Numbered from the stretch's first letter, positions 24,060-35,275 are shown. The stretch: DNA of 64,000 nt from Paragorgia papillata (GCA_035771165.1 JAWNZC010000351.1:9259501-9323500); one strand, 5' to 3'. A program made the numbers and translations. The notes: generated from the letters alone by a model not told the origin.

Positions 24060-24220
24060 TAATAATAATGATAATAATATGATAATGATAATGAAGAATA
24101 GCTAGGATGATATTATCATAAGTAAGATGATAATGACGACGATGACAATGACGGTTACATTCAGGATGGGATGATGACGATATGATGATGATGATGATAA
24201 TGGCGACGATAATAATGATC
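24013..24220. repeat. (AAT)n microsatellite and degenerate GAT/GAC tract
   Basis: A perfect AAT run covers about 24014-24068, grading into ATG/GAC-rich sequence to ~24220. The poly-isoleucine frame across it is an artefact. Confidence 0.92.
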
Positions 24221-24349
24221 ATGTGGTCATGCCAACACTGTTGTATCATTTTCAACAAGAAAACGCCTTCGATTTCGAATAGGTACATATTGACCTAAAT
24301 GTCTTGTATAGCGAGTATAAACTACATATAACTGTGGTGCATGGTCAAC

Positions 24350-26270
24350 ATTGTCTGACTTCATAATTTTTCTTGATATTTTAACTAAAGTTCTAACTTG
24401 GTAAAAGTCAGTAACTTGGTAAAAGTGGACTCTTTTCAAAATTTCGGGAAATTTGACTAATTTATTCAATATTTCCTAAAAGTGTTTTTTAGGCCTAAAG
24501 GTTTTATATATGTGTTGGTTCACATTCTTCGACTTCATGGTTTCTCTTGATATGTTAACCATAGTTCTAACTGGTAAAAGTAAATTCATTTCAAAATTTC
24601 AGACCATTTGACAGTTTTCTTCCATCATTTCAAAAAATGGGGTATTTTCGGCTAATAAACGTGTTATATATAGAGTATAAACTGCATATCACGGAGTGCG
24701 CATAAGTTGGTTGACATTGTCTGACTTTATCAGTTTATAATCAGTTTTTATGATACTTTAGCCATACTTTTAACTTGGCACTTGGTAATTGTGTTCAAAT
24801 TTGTACCATGTAAACGACATGAAGTCTAAAATCTGAAAAGAGACTAATTAGTCTCCCTTTCCACGCAGGGGAGACTAAATATAGTCTCCCTTGAATAATG
24901 TCTCTCAGTTCACATTGTTTGATTTTACAATTTTTCTTGATATTTTAACTAAAGTTTTATCTTGGTAAAAGTAGGCTAATCTGAAAATTTCAGACAATTT
25001 GACTCATTCCTTCCATCTTTTCCAAAAATGGGGTATTTTCGGCTAAAGGTGTTATATATAGAGAGAGTAAAAAGCGCATATATGGGGTGATGTGTTGGTT
25101 CACATTGTTTGACTTCATGGTTTCTCTTTATATTTTAACCATAGTTCTAACTTAGTAAAAGTAGATTAATTTCAAAATTTCAGGCCATTTGACAGATTTC
25201 TTCCATCTTTTCCCAAAAAGGGGTATTTTCGGCTAAAGGTGTTATATATAGAGAGAGTATAAGCCGTATATTTCGAGCGATGTGTTGGTTCACATTGTTT
25301 GACTTAATGGTTTCTCTTGATATTTTAACTAACGTTTTATCTTGGTAAAAGTAGACTAATCTGAAAATTTCAGACAATTTGACTCATTCCTTCCATCTTT
25401 TCCAAAAATGGGGTATTTTCGGCTAAAGGTGTTATATATAGAGAGAGTAAAAAGCGCATATATGGGGTGATGTGTTGGTTCACATTGTTTGACTTCATGG
25501 TTTCTCTTTATATTTTAACCATAGTTCTAACTTAGTAAAAGTAGATTAACTTCAAAATTTCAGGCCATTTGACAGATTTCTTCCATCTTTTCCCAAAAAG
25601 GGGTATTTTCGGCTAAAGGTGTTATATATAGAGAGAGTATAAGCCGTATATTTCGAGCGATGTGTTGGTTCACATTGTTTGACTTAATGGTTTCTCTTGA
25701 TATTTTAACTAACGTTTTATCTTGGTAAAAGTAGACTAATCTGAAAATTTCAGACAATTTGACTAATTCCTTCCATCTTTTCCAAAAATGGGGTATTTTC
25801 GGCTAAAGGTGTTATATATAGAGCATGAACTGCATATCACGGAGTGCGTATATGTTGGTTGACATTGTCTGACTTTATCAGTTTATAATTTTTTATGATA
25901 CTTTAACTATACTTTTAACTTGGCACTTGTTAATTGTGTTCCAAATTTGTACCATGTAAACGGCAAGTCTAAAATCTGAAGGGAGACTAATTAGTCTCCC
26001 TTTCCATGCAGGGGAGACTAAATAGTCTCCCTTGAACAATGTCTCTCAGTTCACATTGTTTGATTTTATAATTTTTCTTGATATTTTAACTAAAGTTTTA
26101 TCTTGGTAAAGGTAGACTTATCTGAAAATTTCAGACAATTTGACTCATTCCTTCCATCTTTTCCAAAAATGGGGTATTTTCGGCTAAAGGTGTTATATAT
26201 AGAGAGTGTAAACCGCATATATATGGGGTGATGTGTTGGTTCACATTGTTAGACTTAACGGACATACGTA
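24350..26270. repeat. Satellite-like array, ~190-bp monomers in ~380-bp higher-order units
   Basis: Monomers share ggttcacattgtttgactt, gatattttaac, cttggtaaaagtag, aaaatttcag, and ggggtattttcggctaaagg. Two neighbouring 380-bp segments (from ~25017 and ~25397) are almost identical, while single ~190-bp monomers within them differ more. This is a higher-order pattern. A tttagtctccc hairpin occurs twice (24839-24893 and 25982-26033), suggesting a larger duplicated block. The two identical 65-codon minus-strand frames (25180 and 25560) are satellite artefacts. Confidence 0.88.
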
Positions 26271-26276
26271 TACTCT

Positions 26277-26296
26277 ACCCCCCCCCCCCCCCCAGG
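26277..26296. repeat. Poly-C tract
   Basis: A run of about 17 C at the right edge of the satellite array. Confidence 0.9.
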
Positions 26297-26299
26297 GTA

Positions 26300-27240
26300 A
26301 TACCGAAATAAATGAGCAAAGAATGAAGCAATTAAAATATAAAAGGAAGATTTCACGGACTCAGGCTATTAGCATAGATATAGATAAACAGGTATACTAA
26401 TAGATAAATCTTTATATTAGTTAAATAGTTTTTATTTTGATAAGATTATGTCGTGACGAAAAATCTTTTTGTAGTTCCTGACAAAATTTTCCATATTAAT
26501 TGTATTTGAAAATGTCAGAAATGTGTTGTATTTTAACTAGTTTTTATGACATTTTATGACCTTCAGTGATCTTAAAATTCACCCCTCAGGATGCAGGAAA
26601 ATGGCATTTTGGAGACTCTAAATTTCAAAATTTTCCAGGGGGGGCATGCCCCCTGACCCCCCTAGAAGAGTTCCTCTTCGGGAACTCTAAGTTCGTAATT
26701 TGATACAAAGTAGCTGTCATGCATCCGTTAATTAATAATAGTATTTTGAATTAAAATGTTTCAGGCTGATTGGTAACCTTTATACTATATATCAAAACAT
26801 TCTGTAATATTATTAATATAATTCTGTATACTCTTGAATAAACGATCGACGTCACGAGCATCGCTGTAACTGTATTTTTAGGGTTACTGTAGACCTCCAA
26901 ACCATAGTGTTTTTATTTTTTTTATTCGCTGAAAGTGAAGCACTTTATGAGGGCTTTCAGATTCCGGAAATGTTTTTTTTTATTTCTAAGCAATGAAAAA
27001 AGTGACAAGAGGTTTCTTTCACACGGCTTTTCCTGAAAGAAATATTTTGAACTAAAGTAAGAAATTTAAAAGGCTATAAGTGAACACAAATTTATCAGAA
27101 TCGTCTAAAAATTGTATTCGAGTAACTTAACATTCTGGTGACAAGTGTGTCTGGGAATTGTAAAATTTTCAATAGTTATCTTTTTACGGCCTTTTATGCA
27201 AGCCCATTCAACCTCCTGTGTTAGCTGTGATAGTGAAAAT
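26300..27240. other. Non-coding; contains gggggcatgccccc-type repeat debris
   Basis: At ~26635 ccaggggggg followed by catgccccctgacccccctag matches the block at ~4343, a common transposon-derived motif. No gene is supported. Confidence 0.5.
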
Positions 27241-27257
27241 TCGATAACTCTAAAAGT

Positions 27258-27451
27258 TAGTTTCAGAAATTGCAGCTTGATGTTAGTAATAATTGTCAGT
27301 TGTTTGCTGTACAAGCTATGTTAGTTGGTAATAATCAGAAGAGCTCTGAGCTCTAGAAAAACTCTGAGCTGGGTTCGAGTCCCGCTTAGAGCTCAGAGTT
27401 TTTCTGAGTATTACCAACTAACACAGCTTGTACAGCAAACAACTGACAATT
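27258..27451 (+). mobile_element. Fold-back SINE-like element with Pol III B box
   Basis: The element is flanked by a 14-bp direct repeat, ataactctaaaagt, at 27244-27257 and 27452-27465. Inside are long inverted arms (about 27289-27333 and 27409-27454). A tRNA-type B box, GGTTCGAGTCC, lies at 27372, and an A-box-like tagttggtaata about 40 bp upstream. The long direct repeat suggests LINE-assisted retrotransposition of a tRNA-related SINE. The hairpin form is unusual. Confidence 0.55.
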
Positions 27452-28292
27452 ATAACTCTAAAAGTATTTGGAATTTTTACAAACCCGGACACCCTTTTTT
27501 GCTATGATATTTATCTACCTAGTTGTTCACTTATAGTATATAGTATATTTCAAATTGGAATGAAAACCTTTATAAACAGAAGCGCTATTTTTTGTTTGCG
27601 TTCACAACTAAATTACCAAATGTGTTTTGATGCAGTCTTGTAGCCCAGTATATCAGCTTTCGAATGTGTAGCTAGGTTTTGGTATATATGCAATAAATGG
27701 ACGGAGCGCTATGTTTTCCCTAAAACGTAACCCGAAGGTCTACAGTAACATTAAATGTCTGAACAACGTTTTTGATTCAAAGTTGATCTACTATACCAAA
27801 TAGCAATTTCCACCGATACCATACTAGAAACAACACCAAATTCCACTTACCTAAAGGTAAGACTAACTGGGGAAAACATAAATTAATTTATCACGAAGAA
27901 GACGGCCCCCGGGCTGATTGAGCTTGACGAACGTCCACCAAACGTTTGTTACATTACACCAAGTTCGCAAACGTACCACATGCACATGTATACGTACAAC
28001 TTATCATATCACTTTAACTACATCTTATTCTCATGCAAACGCTAAAATCTTTTCTGAGTAATTGAGCTTGACGAACGACCACCAGACGTCTATTATATAT
28101 AACGTATATATATATATATAACCATATCTTGTTATCTTGTATTTACTTCATATTTCATTTATGTTACCCCGTATTATTGTTATTATAGGTACCTATTGAA
28201 AAACACTTTGGTGACATGGGCTCCCTGTTAAAATATTGCGGTGCCTTGAAAGTTAGCTTGCGGGCGCAGCTAACTTTCACACCGCTTGTGAC

Positions 28293-28372
28293 TTCGTTCG
28301 TTCGTTCGTTCGTTCGTTCGTTCGTTCGTTCGTTCGTTCGTTCGTTCGTTCGTTCGTTCGTTCGTTCGTTCG
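28293..28372. repeat. (TTCG)n microsatellite
   Basis: Twenty copies of TTCG. The frames encoding repeated NERT or FVRS are translations of the microsatellite. Confidence 0.96.
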
Positions 28373-28482
28373 TAATCAATAGCAAGCGACATTTTTGACG
28401 GGACATTCTTAACGCGATGTTTTGAACGCCACAGGGTGAGGGCACCGCTTTGTAGCACTGTGTATGTGTCTGGTTATATTTA

Positions 28483-28690
28483 AGAAATAGAAAATGGCCG
28501 CCCGTGTTTATATAGCCTGATGCAAACACGAGAGTGAGTTGGGAGAATTCGAAAGTTTATGTGAACCCGAGCCGTATGTGAACCCGAGCCGTAGGCGAGG
28601 GTTTACATAAGTACTTTCGAATTCTCCCAACTCACTCTCGTGTTTGCATCAGGTTATATAAACACAGGGCATCCATTTTCTATTTCTTTT
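28483..28690. repeat. Fold-back element (~205 bp)
   Basis: Arms with agaaaatggccgcccgtgtt, gcctgatgcaaacacgagag and tgggagaattcgaaag are mirrored at 28605-28685 around a central gaacccgagccgta tandem. A diverged relative lies at 52700-52950. Confidence 0.88.
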
Positions 28691-28791
28691 ATGAAATAAG
28701 GCTAAAAAATGTGCCGTGACATCACAACCGTGTTTACATAGCCTGATATAAACACGGTAACTGACCAATCACAGCGTGCGTAAGACGCAAC

Positions 28792-28796
<5 letters not shown>

Positions 28797-28858
<62 letters not shown>
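28797..28858. repeat. (TA)n microsatellite
   Basis: About 31 TA units. Confidence 0.96.
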
Positions 28859-28861
<3 letters not shown>

Positions 28862-28881
28862 TATAGTACATAGTACATATA

Positions 28882-29021
28882 GTAAGGTTGGGTATACTGC
28901 CGAAACAGAGAACGTAGGAGTCTAACGTTTCGAGCGAAGACCCTTCTCTCTGCAGAGGAAGGGCCTTCGCTCGAAACGTTAGACTCCTACGTTCTCTGTT
29001 TCGGCAGTATATCTAACCTTA
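28882..29021. repeat. Palindromic element with degenerate hammerhead-like core
   Basis: The arms 28884-28945 and 28957-29020 are almost perfect reverse complements. They contain gtctaacgtttcgagcgaag and, on the other arm, cttcgctcgaaacgttagac. The order ctgcagaggaagggccttcg followed by ctcGAAACgttagac resembles the CUGANGA...GAAAC layout of hammerhead ribozymes in Penelope-like terminal repeats, but the CUGANGA core is not intact. Confidence 0.5.
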
Positions 29022-30780
29022 CTTTATTATATAAAATAGAGCGGTGTTTTATTGATGTTTCCGCCACTAATAAAAACGATAATCTCACATGTGATTATTC
29101 ATGATAATCTCACATGTGTCGATTATCGTGAAACGTATTAGAGTTTACTGCTCTATTTTTGTGGGGGAAAAGGACTGTTTTTTATATAATAAACAGAACA
29201 ATACATGAATGCTTGGAAATATGAAATTTATTTCTCGTTTTGACCCGCGCATTCATGTATTATTCTCTATATATTTCGATTACTATAAATCTGTTAGGGG
29301 GCTAAATCTGTTAGGCAAGTGTTTTTATTGGTTGGGCTTCACTAGCACTCCGTCGTGATGACGTCAGGATTGATGTTTGTCCGCTTTTACCCACAATTCT
29401 TGCACTTCGAACAATGGATAATGGCTCATTTTCAATGATTTGAAAGTCAATTTTGCTTTGTTTGTCCGCTTTTTGTGCTATTAATAGCAGCTGGACGGTA
29501 CGCTATTAGATTACTCCAAGATGAAAGCAAGATTGGTGCAGTGATGGATCTAGCTTGATCTGGTAGGGGGGGGGGGGGTGCTGCAGGGGGAGTGCTGCAG
29601 CGGCGGATCTAGAATTTTTTTCCACCTTAGTCAAACCATTCCTAGGGTGCCCCGGAAAATTTTTTAAATTTGGACCTCTGAAAGTACGGTACCTCCGACG
29701 GTACTTGAAGAAAGATTTAAAAGTTTTAAATCGTGTTTTCAATAGCGCATTTTATCAAACCTGGAAGGTGTCATATAAATTTAGGGATGAAGTGGACGTT
29801 TTATTATACAAATACATTTAAAATTATAGAAAATAACGGGGGGAAATCCAATAAATCCAAGGAAGCTAGACATTAGAAATATGATTGACATTTTCAATGA
29901 AAAGTCGCGTCGCATCCCACTGCAGCGAGGCACTAATCGAGTAATTGGCACCCCTTTGAAATTGAGCATTTCGGGGGTGGGGGGGGGGGGGGGGGGGGTG
30001 TAGAACATAATGGTCTTTAATGGACCAGGGTAAATGTATACCTGATAGGGGGAAAATTAAATAATATCTCAAAGAATATAATATTAAGAATATAATATTA
30101 CTGTCCATTACTCAATATTTTTAGTATAAACGTAGGAATACTATAAGGCCCACTTGCTCTTCTATCATTGAAAGAGAATGTGATGTTATGTATTTCCCCT
30201 ACTGTAGTTGGATATACATGTAATAAGTAAAAGCAACAGTTTTTGGTTGTACTGTAGGCAAATAATCTATTTATGAGCAGTCAACATCGAAATTTTGGAG
30301 TTGTGTTTTACCATTGCGGGCCATCGTATATATACAATTAATACACACAATTCGCAAGAATAAACCATGCATGTTCACTCTGATCAACCGTTTACTCCGA
30401 CGATGGTTTTTGCTTAAAAACGTCAGTATCAAGCTCTCGAATTTGGCAATATAACATGCACTGAAGCACTCTTCCTTATATTTTGGTCTTTCAAAAGTAA
30501 ATTCACCGACGTCTTCAAAATAAGTCAATAGGAAAACTATGACAGTAGTAAAGCAGATTGAGTATCATTTAATCCAAATGATGGAAAGTACTAAGGAACT
30601 GAAAAAAACAAAACAAAGAAAGAAATAGAACTTAGTATAGTTACAATTGGCCAGAATTTATCTAGAATACACAAATACATCATTTTCACTTGACGTGATA
30701 ACCCCCGCGTTGGTGGTGTACAAGGACAAATGTCATTCCCTGAAAAAGGCTCTTTACTGTATATTACACATGATCAAATT
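29022..30780. other. Non-coding with hAT-type repeat debris and poly-G tracts
   Basis: Poly-G runs lie at ~29564-29578 and ~29974-29999, next to ggcggatctagaatttttt-type sequence typical of degraded hAT MITEs. The frames on the minus strand are poly-proline artefacts. No gene is supported. Confidence 0.5.
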
Positions 30781-30785
30781 ATATA

Positions 30786-31861
30786 TATAATTATTACATG
30801 CCCATAATACAATTTAAGCTATACTTATAGAGAATATATAATATAAATCCTTATTAAAAATCTAAAAATTTGTTCAATATAAATTTCAAAACAGTTTTTG
30901 CTGGCAACCATGTCAAGGATAAGACATGGCGTATATTTTTACTTTGGTTTAAATAAAAAAACTGTCATTATAAACTCTGGTTACGTACCATACCACTGAC
31001 AAAACTTGTGGATATCTCCTCAAAATTAAAATTATGAAAAGATGGAGTCACCACTTAATGTAGATTAGATACATACTAATTAAAATGGATATTACAGTTT
31101 ATTATACGGAGAAGAGTATTTTACTAGCAACTAAAACGAGCTATGTCCAACATAGGCATCGGATGTCGGACCGTAACGATCGGTAAAAGGGCGTTGCAGA
31201 TCGTACGTACCGTAGCATCTGTGTTCCGATGGTCACGGACCGACATCAGGTGATACAGATGGTAGACACTTAGTAAATATACGCTGCTCTCAGATGTTGT
31301 ATGTATGATAGTGTGATGTCGGTCCGTGACTATCGGAATACAGATGGTATACGGTACGTGTGATCTGCAACGCCCTTTTACCGATCGTTACGATCCGTCA
31401 TCCGATGCTTATGTTGGACATGTATGACTAAAACATTCGTAGAATCGATATTTCACTACACCCGGGAAGCGAGTGGTGTATTTACATAATTATTACATGC
31501 CCATAATACAATTTAAGCTTAATACTTATAGAGAATATATATAAATCCTTATTAAAAATCTAAAAATTTGTTCAATATAAAATTGTTTCAAAACAGTTTT
31601 TGCAGGCAACCATGTCAAGGATAAGACACATGTGGCATATATTTTTACTTTGGATTAAATAAAAAAACTGTCATTATAAACCCTGGTTACCACTGACAAA
31701 ACTTGTGGATATCTCCTCAAAATTAAAATTATAAAAAAATGGAGTCACCACTTAATGTAGATTAGATACATACCAATTAAAGTGGATATTACAGTTTAAT
31801 TATTATATGGAGAAGAGTTTTTTCTAGCAACTAAAACACTCGTAGAATCCATATTTCACTA
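30786..31861. repeat. Tandem duplication (~400-bp unit), first copy split by an insertion
   Basis: Copy 1 (30786-31485) and copy 2 (31486-31861) both run from ttattacatgcccataatac through aaaacagtttttgc and gtggatatctcctcaa to agcaactaaaac and cgtagaat. Copy 1 is longer by the 289-bp fold-back element at 31138 plus its target duplication. Confidence 0.88.
31138..31426. mobile_element. Fold-back MITE (289 bp) with 8-bp TSD and a paralogous empty site
   Basis: The element is flanked by actaaaac at 31130-31137 and 31427-31434. The arms start near tatgtccaacat and pair over about 100 bp, including aagggcgttgcagatc and its complement. The sister duplicate at 31830-31837 has actaaaac once, uninterrupted, so the insertion postdates the duplication. 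An 8-bp duplication fits hAT-type transposition. Confidence 0.88.
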
Positions 31862-32196
31862 TGTGTAATATCCCCTTTACATACTGTAGCAACAGAAATT
31901 GTGTTGTGGTAATTAGACACACACACAAATATAAATACTGTACAGGCCCAACTATCAACCATTCTAACTGGATAAAAACCTTGTGTCAAAACGTTGAGTC
32001 TCTCATATATTTCATTTCCAGAAGATACTGTACCCACATTAAATGACACCATTTTCCCATAATCTTAATTTCAGGGAGATATGGTGACCCCATTTCTTCA
32101 TAATTCTAATTTCAGGGAGATACCCAATCTATGTGGTGACTCAATATTTTGATATCATTCTGCACTTATTTAATGTTGTGGAGACACCCACATTAA

Positions 32197-32300
32197 CCCT
32201 TTCCCTCCTAGGGGTTCTCATTTGATGAGTAAAATCTTCTGGTGTTAGACAGAGTTAAATAACAAAGTGGCTGGTTTAGGGTGACCTAGTAGAAAAAGGG
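32197..32300 (+). mobile_element. TTAA-targeting MITE, copy A (104 bp)
   Basis: Bounded by TTAA at 32193-32196 and 32301-32304. The ends ccctttccctcc and gaaaaaggg are short inverted repeats. The core is gatgagtaaaatcttctggt followed by gttagacagagtta. The TTAA duplication suggests piggyBac- or Kolobok-type mobilisation. Confidence 0.75.
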
Positions 32301-32500
32301 TTAAGTGGTGACCTCATTTTCCTATAATTTTAATTTCAGGGTGATACCCACATTACATGTACATGTAAGGGGTGACCCCATTTGTCAATAATTTTAATCT
32401 CAGGGAGATACCCACATTAAGTGTTGACCCTATTTTTCTATACAAATTACATGTACTGTACATGAAATCTTATTAATTTTGGGAAGATATCCACATTTAA

Positions 32501-32617
32501 CCATTTCATTCCCATTGGTGCCATTTGGCACTTTCTATTTTTTACATGTACTCTGTCTAATGCCAGATGATTTTACTCATCAGGGAAAGACCGCCTGACA
32601 TGGTGGGAGTTAAAGGA
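32501..32617 (-). mobile_element. TTAA-targeting MITE, copy B (117 bp, inverted)
   Basis: Bounded by TTAA at 32497-32500 and 32618-32621. The core appears in reverse complement as ctctgtctaatgccagatga then ttttactcatc. It occupies the same phase of the minisatellite unit as copy A but in opposite orientation. Confidence 0.7.
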
Positions 32618-32631
32618 TTAAGTGGTGACCC

Positions 32632-32635
32632 CATT

Positions 32636-32667
<32 letters not shown>

Positions 32668-32734
32668 ATATATATATAGATAATATATATATATAAAAAT
32701 TTTACTCTTGCCTCTAGTGTATACTAGTGTACAG

Positions 32735-32768
<34 letters not shown>
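32632..32768. repeat. TA-rich microsatellite tracts
   Basis: Imperfect TA runs at 32637-32690 and 32735-32768 flank the palindrome that follows. Confidence 0.88.
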
Positions 32769-32772
<4 letters not shown>

Positions 32773-32908
32773 ATGAAGTATAGTTTTACCTTAAAGTCTT
32801 CGCTACCAGAGGTTTCACCCTAAACAGGATCATCAGGTGTTTAGGATCCCGTTTAGGGTGAAACCTCTGGTAGCTAAGACTTTAAGGTAAAACTATACTT
32901 CATACTTT
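32768..32908. repeat. Palindrome with 58-bp arms and hammerhead-like core
   Basis: Arms 32768-32825 and 32851-32908 differ at one position. On the minus strand the loop side reads CTGATGA (complement of tcatcag at 32830-32836), a short UCCU/AGGG stem with a GUUU loop, then GAAAC, followed by ctctggtagc. That strand pairs with the opposite arm. This order matches the conserved hammerhead core CUGANGA-stem II-GAAA-stem III. Whether stem I forms properly is uncertain. Confidence 0.5.
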
Positions 32909-32909
32909 G

Positions 32910-34080
32910 TATTTTGTTCTATCTATATATGGTATTGAGCACTCTCTAACATTTCGTGAACCAAAACTCACTTATATATATATATACTGTATAATGTATA
33001 TGTACTATTTACAGAATGAGTGGCCATTCTGTATTGGGGGTATATAAACATGAGGTGAAGCCAAGAACCTGTATGTATCCCGGTACAGAACGGACACAAA
33101 TTCTATAAATTACTTCTAAAACACGTTTTAAGTTACATCATGTTAAGAGCTGATAAACCTTCGAGGTAAGGTTTAATAGGCTACGATTAATAAATTAGTG
33201 ATGCGCTTTGATTTAGCATTAGTCCTACATTTTATATTCTAAGTGATGTACCATAAATAACCATTCTGATCATCACTTGTTTTTCAACAAATATGTTGTT
33301 GTTCACCAAATGTTTGCATCTTCATTTTGTATGAGGATGCTACCAGCGTACCTCACTCAAGATAGTTGAAAGCAAAGTGTCTGTACACTATAAATTGCTA
33401 CAGAACTGATATCAGTGTCTGTATAAAATGTGCTACAGAACTGATCTTTTGTTAAACAGTTCTGTATCACATTTAGAGGCACTGATATCAGTTCTGTATC
33501 GGGGTGAACAGACATTGATTAAACCTCTGAATTTTCCTCATGAATTATTAATGAGTTTCAGAAATATATTTATATATACATGTAAATAGTGTATACAGAC
33601 TGTCAGTAGAGGCAAGAGTAACATTTTAATAACACTGTAAATTTCAGTCAAATCTTCTCAGTTCTGTCTCCGAAACATCCACAAGAAGAATAAAATAGTC
33701 TGGCTAAAATAAACGTACATTTCCTACACAGACGCTTCAGTACTATAAAAATGCTTTATAAGCTTAATACCTGTATAAAACATTTGTTCCGAGGCGATAC
33801 TCAATATTTCCGACGCCAAGTCATCCGAGGAGGTCAACGTTTGTCGTTTGGAGGAAAGCGCTATTCTAAATTGATCAATTTTTACTCTCTGTTATGCACA
33901 AACCACTGTCCCCTAGATAGCAGACAAACTCGAAATTTTTCTTCACCAGAAATCCCTCGAGAGTGGACAAGAGTGAAGAAAACTGACGAAGGCGCCATAT
34001 TGATAACCTTCGAACCATATATGGTAGGGGTGCTCTCGTGTATAGGGGTCTTCTCGTGCGGTCCTCTCGTGCAAGTGGCA
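32910..34080. other. Non-coding stretch
   Basis: AT-rich with a partial inverted repeat near 33400-33500 (cagaactgat and relatives). The 129-codon frame at 33751-34140 runs into the MITE and matches nothing I recognise. Confidence 0.45.
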
Positions 34081-34090
34081 CTGCCAACCC

Positions 34091-34299
34091 TAGCCTGGTA
34101 CCCTGGCCCAATCAAAGAATATGGGCCAGGTAACCACTAAAGACTTCTGCTTTCCTATTGGTTAAATTTCCGCGCGTTTTTAGTGGCTATGAGTAAAACT
34201 GCAATCGTCATAAGTGGATTTAGCCCTGATGACGTGAGAATGAGATTAGTGGTTACCTGGCCCTTATTTCTTTTGAAATTGGGCCAGGGTACCAGGCTA
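34091..34299. mobile_element. MULE-type MITE, copy 4 (209 bp)
   Basis: Full-length copy with terminal TAGCCTGGTACCCTGGCC and its complement, flanked by tgccaaccc at 34082-34090 and 34300-34308. Confidence 0.88.
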
Positions 34300-34925
34300 T
34301 GCCAACCCCTGCTCAATTAATTGCAATTCCATACCCAAGATTAAAGATCGCGGGCTCTGAGTGCTTAGCGAGGAACGTGAAAATGACACCTCATTTCGAC
34401 ATTTTAGCTCATCTTGTCAATGTGGTATAATAATATAGATATAAACTAGAAGTTACTATCGCAAGGAAAGTGCTGCCTGAAGGACCAAATGGAGTCCTAA
34501 TATGCTACTGAAAAATTCTGGATATACTCTGATTTTATACTTATAGTATAGTACAGTAGGTCAACACCAGGGCCTGGCAGCCACGAACAGGAGTGGTGCA
34601 GTGCAGAGTCATGTTGCTTCAAGGTTGCTAGTAGCAGTAACTTTCACTTGCTAGGGTCAGAAGACCCACTTACTACATTTTTCTCAAATGACCTTCAGGC
34701 AGGAAAGATTAAACATTGAGAATTAAGATTTTCTGGTGCCGGCTATAGTAATAATTATACATATTTTTGATATATCAAATCAACAAACAGCCATGTACAT
34801 ATGCAGATAGATCAATGGGACAAAACAAATAGAAAATATATTTTTCTTTAAAAATAACAGGAACAATAACATGATTAATAGTTTGCAAGATGATAGTGTT
34901 CTGAATGTTAGACTACACAGTCAGC

Positions 34926-35275
34926 TATGAAGGCCCGTTCTGGTCAAAATTACTTTAATTATTTTTGTTGAACAAACAATTATTTTTTAGGCTGCGAGAT
35001 TTAATATTTAATAAATTAGCAATTATTTTTATCAGCTCGAAAATATTTTGTGATGTATTATAATTATTTTTATCAACTCTAATTAATATTATGTATTTTA
35101 ATTAATATTACGTGTCAGAATTAATATTATCTGTCAGAATTAATATTATGTGTCAGAATTAATATTATCTGTCAGAATTAGTATTATCTGTCAGAATTAA
35201 TATTACGTGTCAGAATTAATATTATGGTGTTTCGGAATTATCTGCCATATCCCAGAATACGTCGCGGTACTAGAG
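34926..35275 (+). repeat. Left TIR with subterminal 19-bp tandem repeats
   Basis: Matches the right arm (~41023-41473) in reverse complement through cccagaatac and gcggtactag. It contains about seven copies of the 19-bp unit, alternating tctgtcag and cgtgtcag variants. The tandem units are plausible transposase-binding sites. Confidence 0.88.

Larger units (their letters stand above)
32040..32640. repeat. Degenerate minisatellite (~48-60-bp unit)
   Basis: Repeats of ggtgaccccatttt...taattttaatttcagggagatacccacattaa. Two TTAA MITEs have inserted into equivalent positions (see 32197 and 32501). Confidence 0.82.

Noticed and set aside
24016..24288. Poly-isoleucine/leucine frame on the minus strand
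   Set aside because: Artefact of the AAT/GAT tract.
25180..25757. Two identical 65-codon minus-strand frames
   Set aside because: They lie in neighbouring satellite units and only reflect the 380-bp repeat.
28164..28529. Frames encoding repeated NERT or FVRS
   Set aside because: They are six-frame translations of the (TTCG)n microsatellite with no protein signal beyond it.
33751..34140. 129-codon frame upstream of the MITE
   Set aside because: Its end is formed by the inserted MITE and it shows no recognisable domain.
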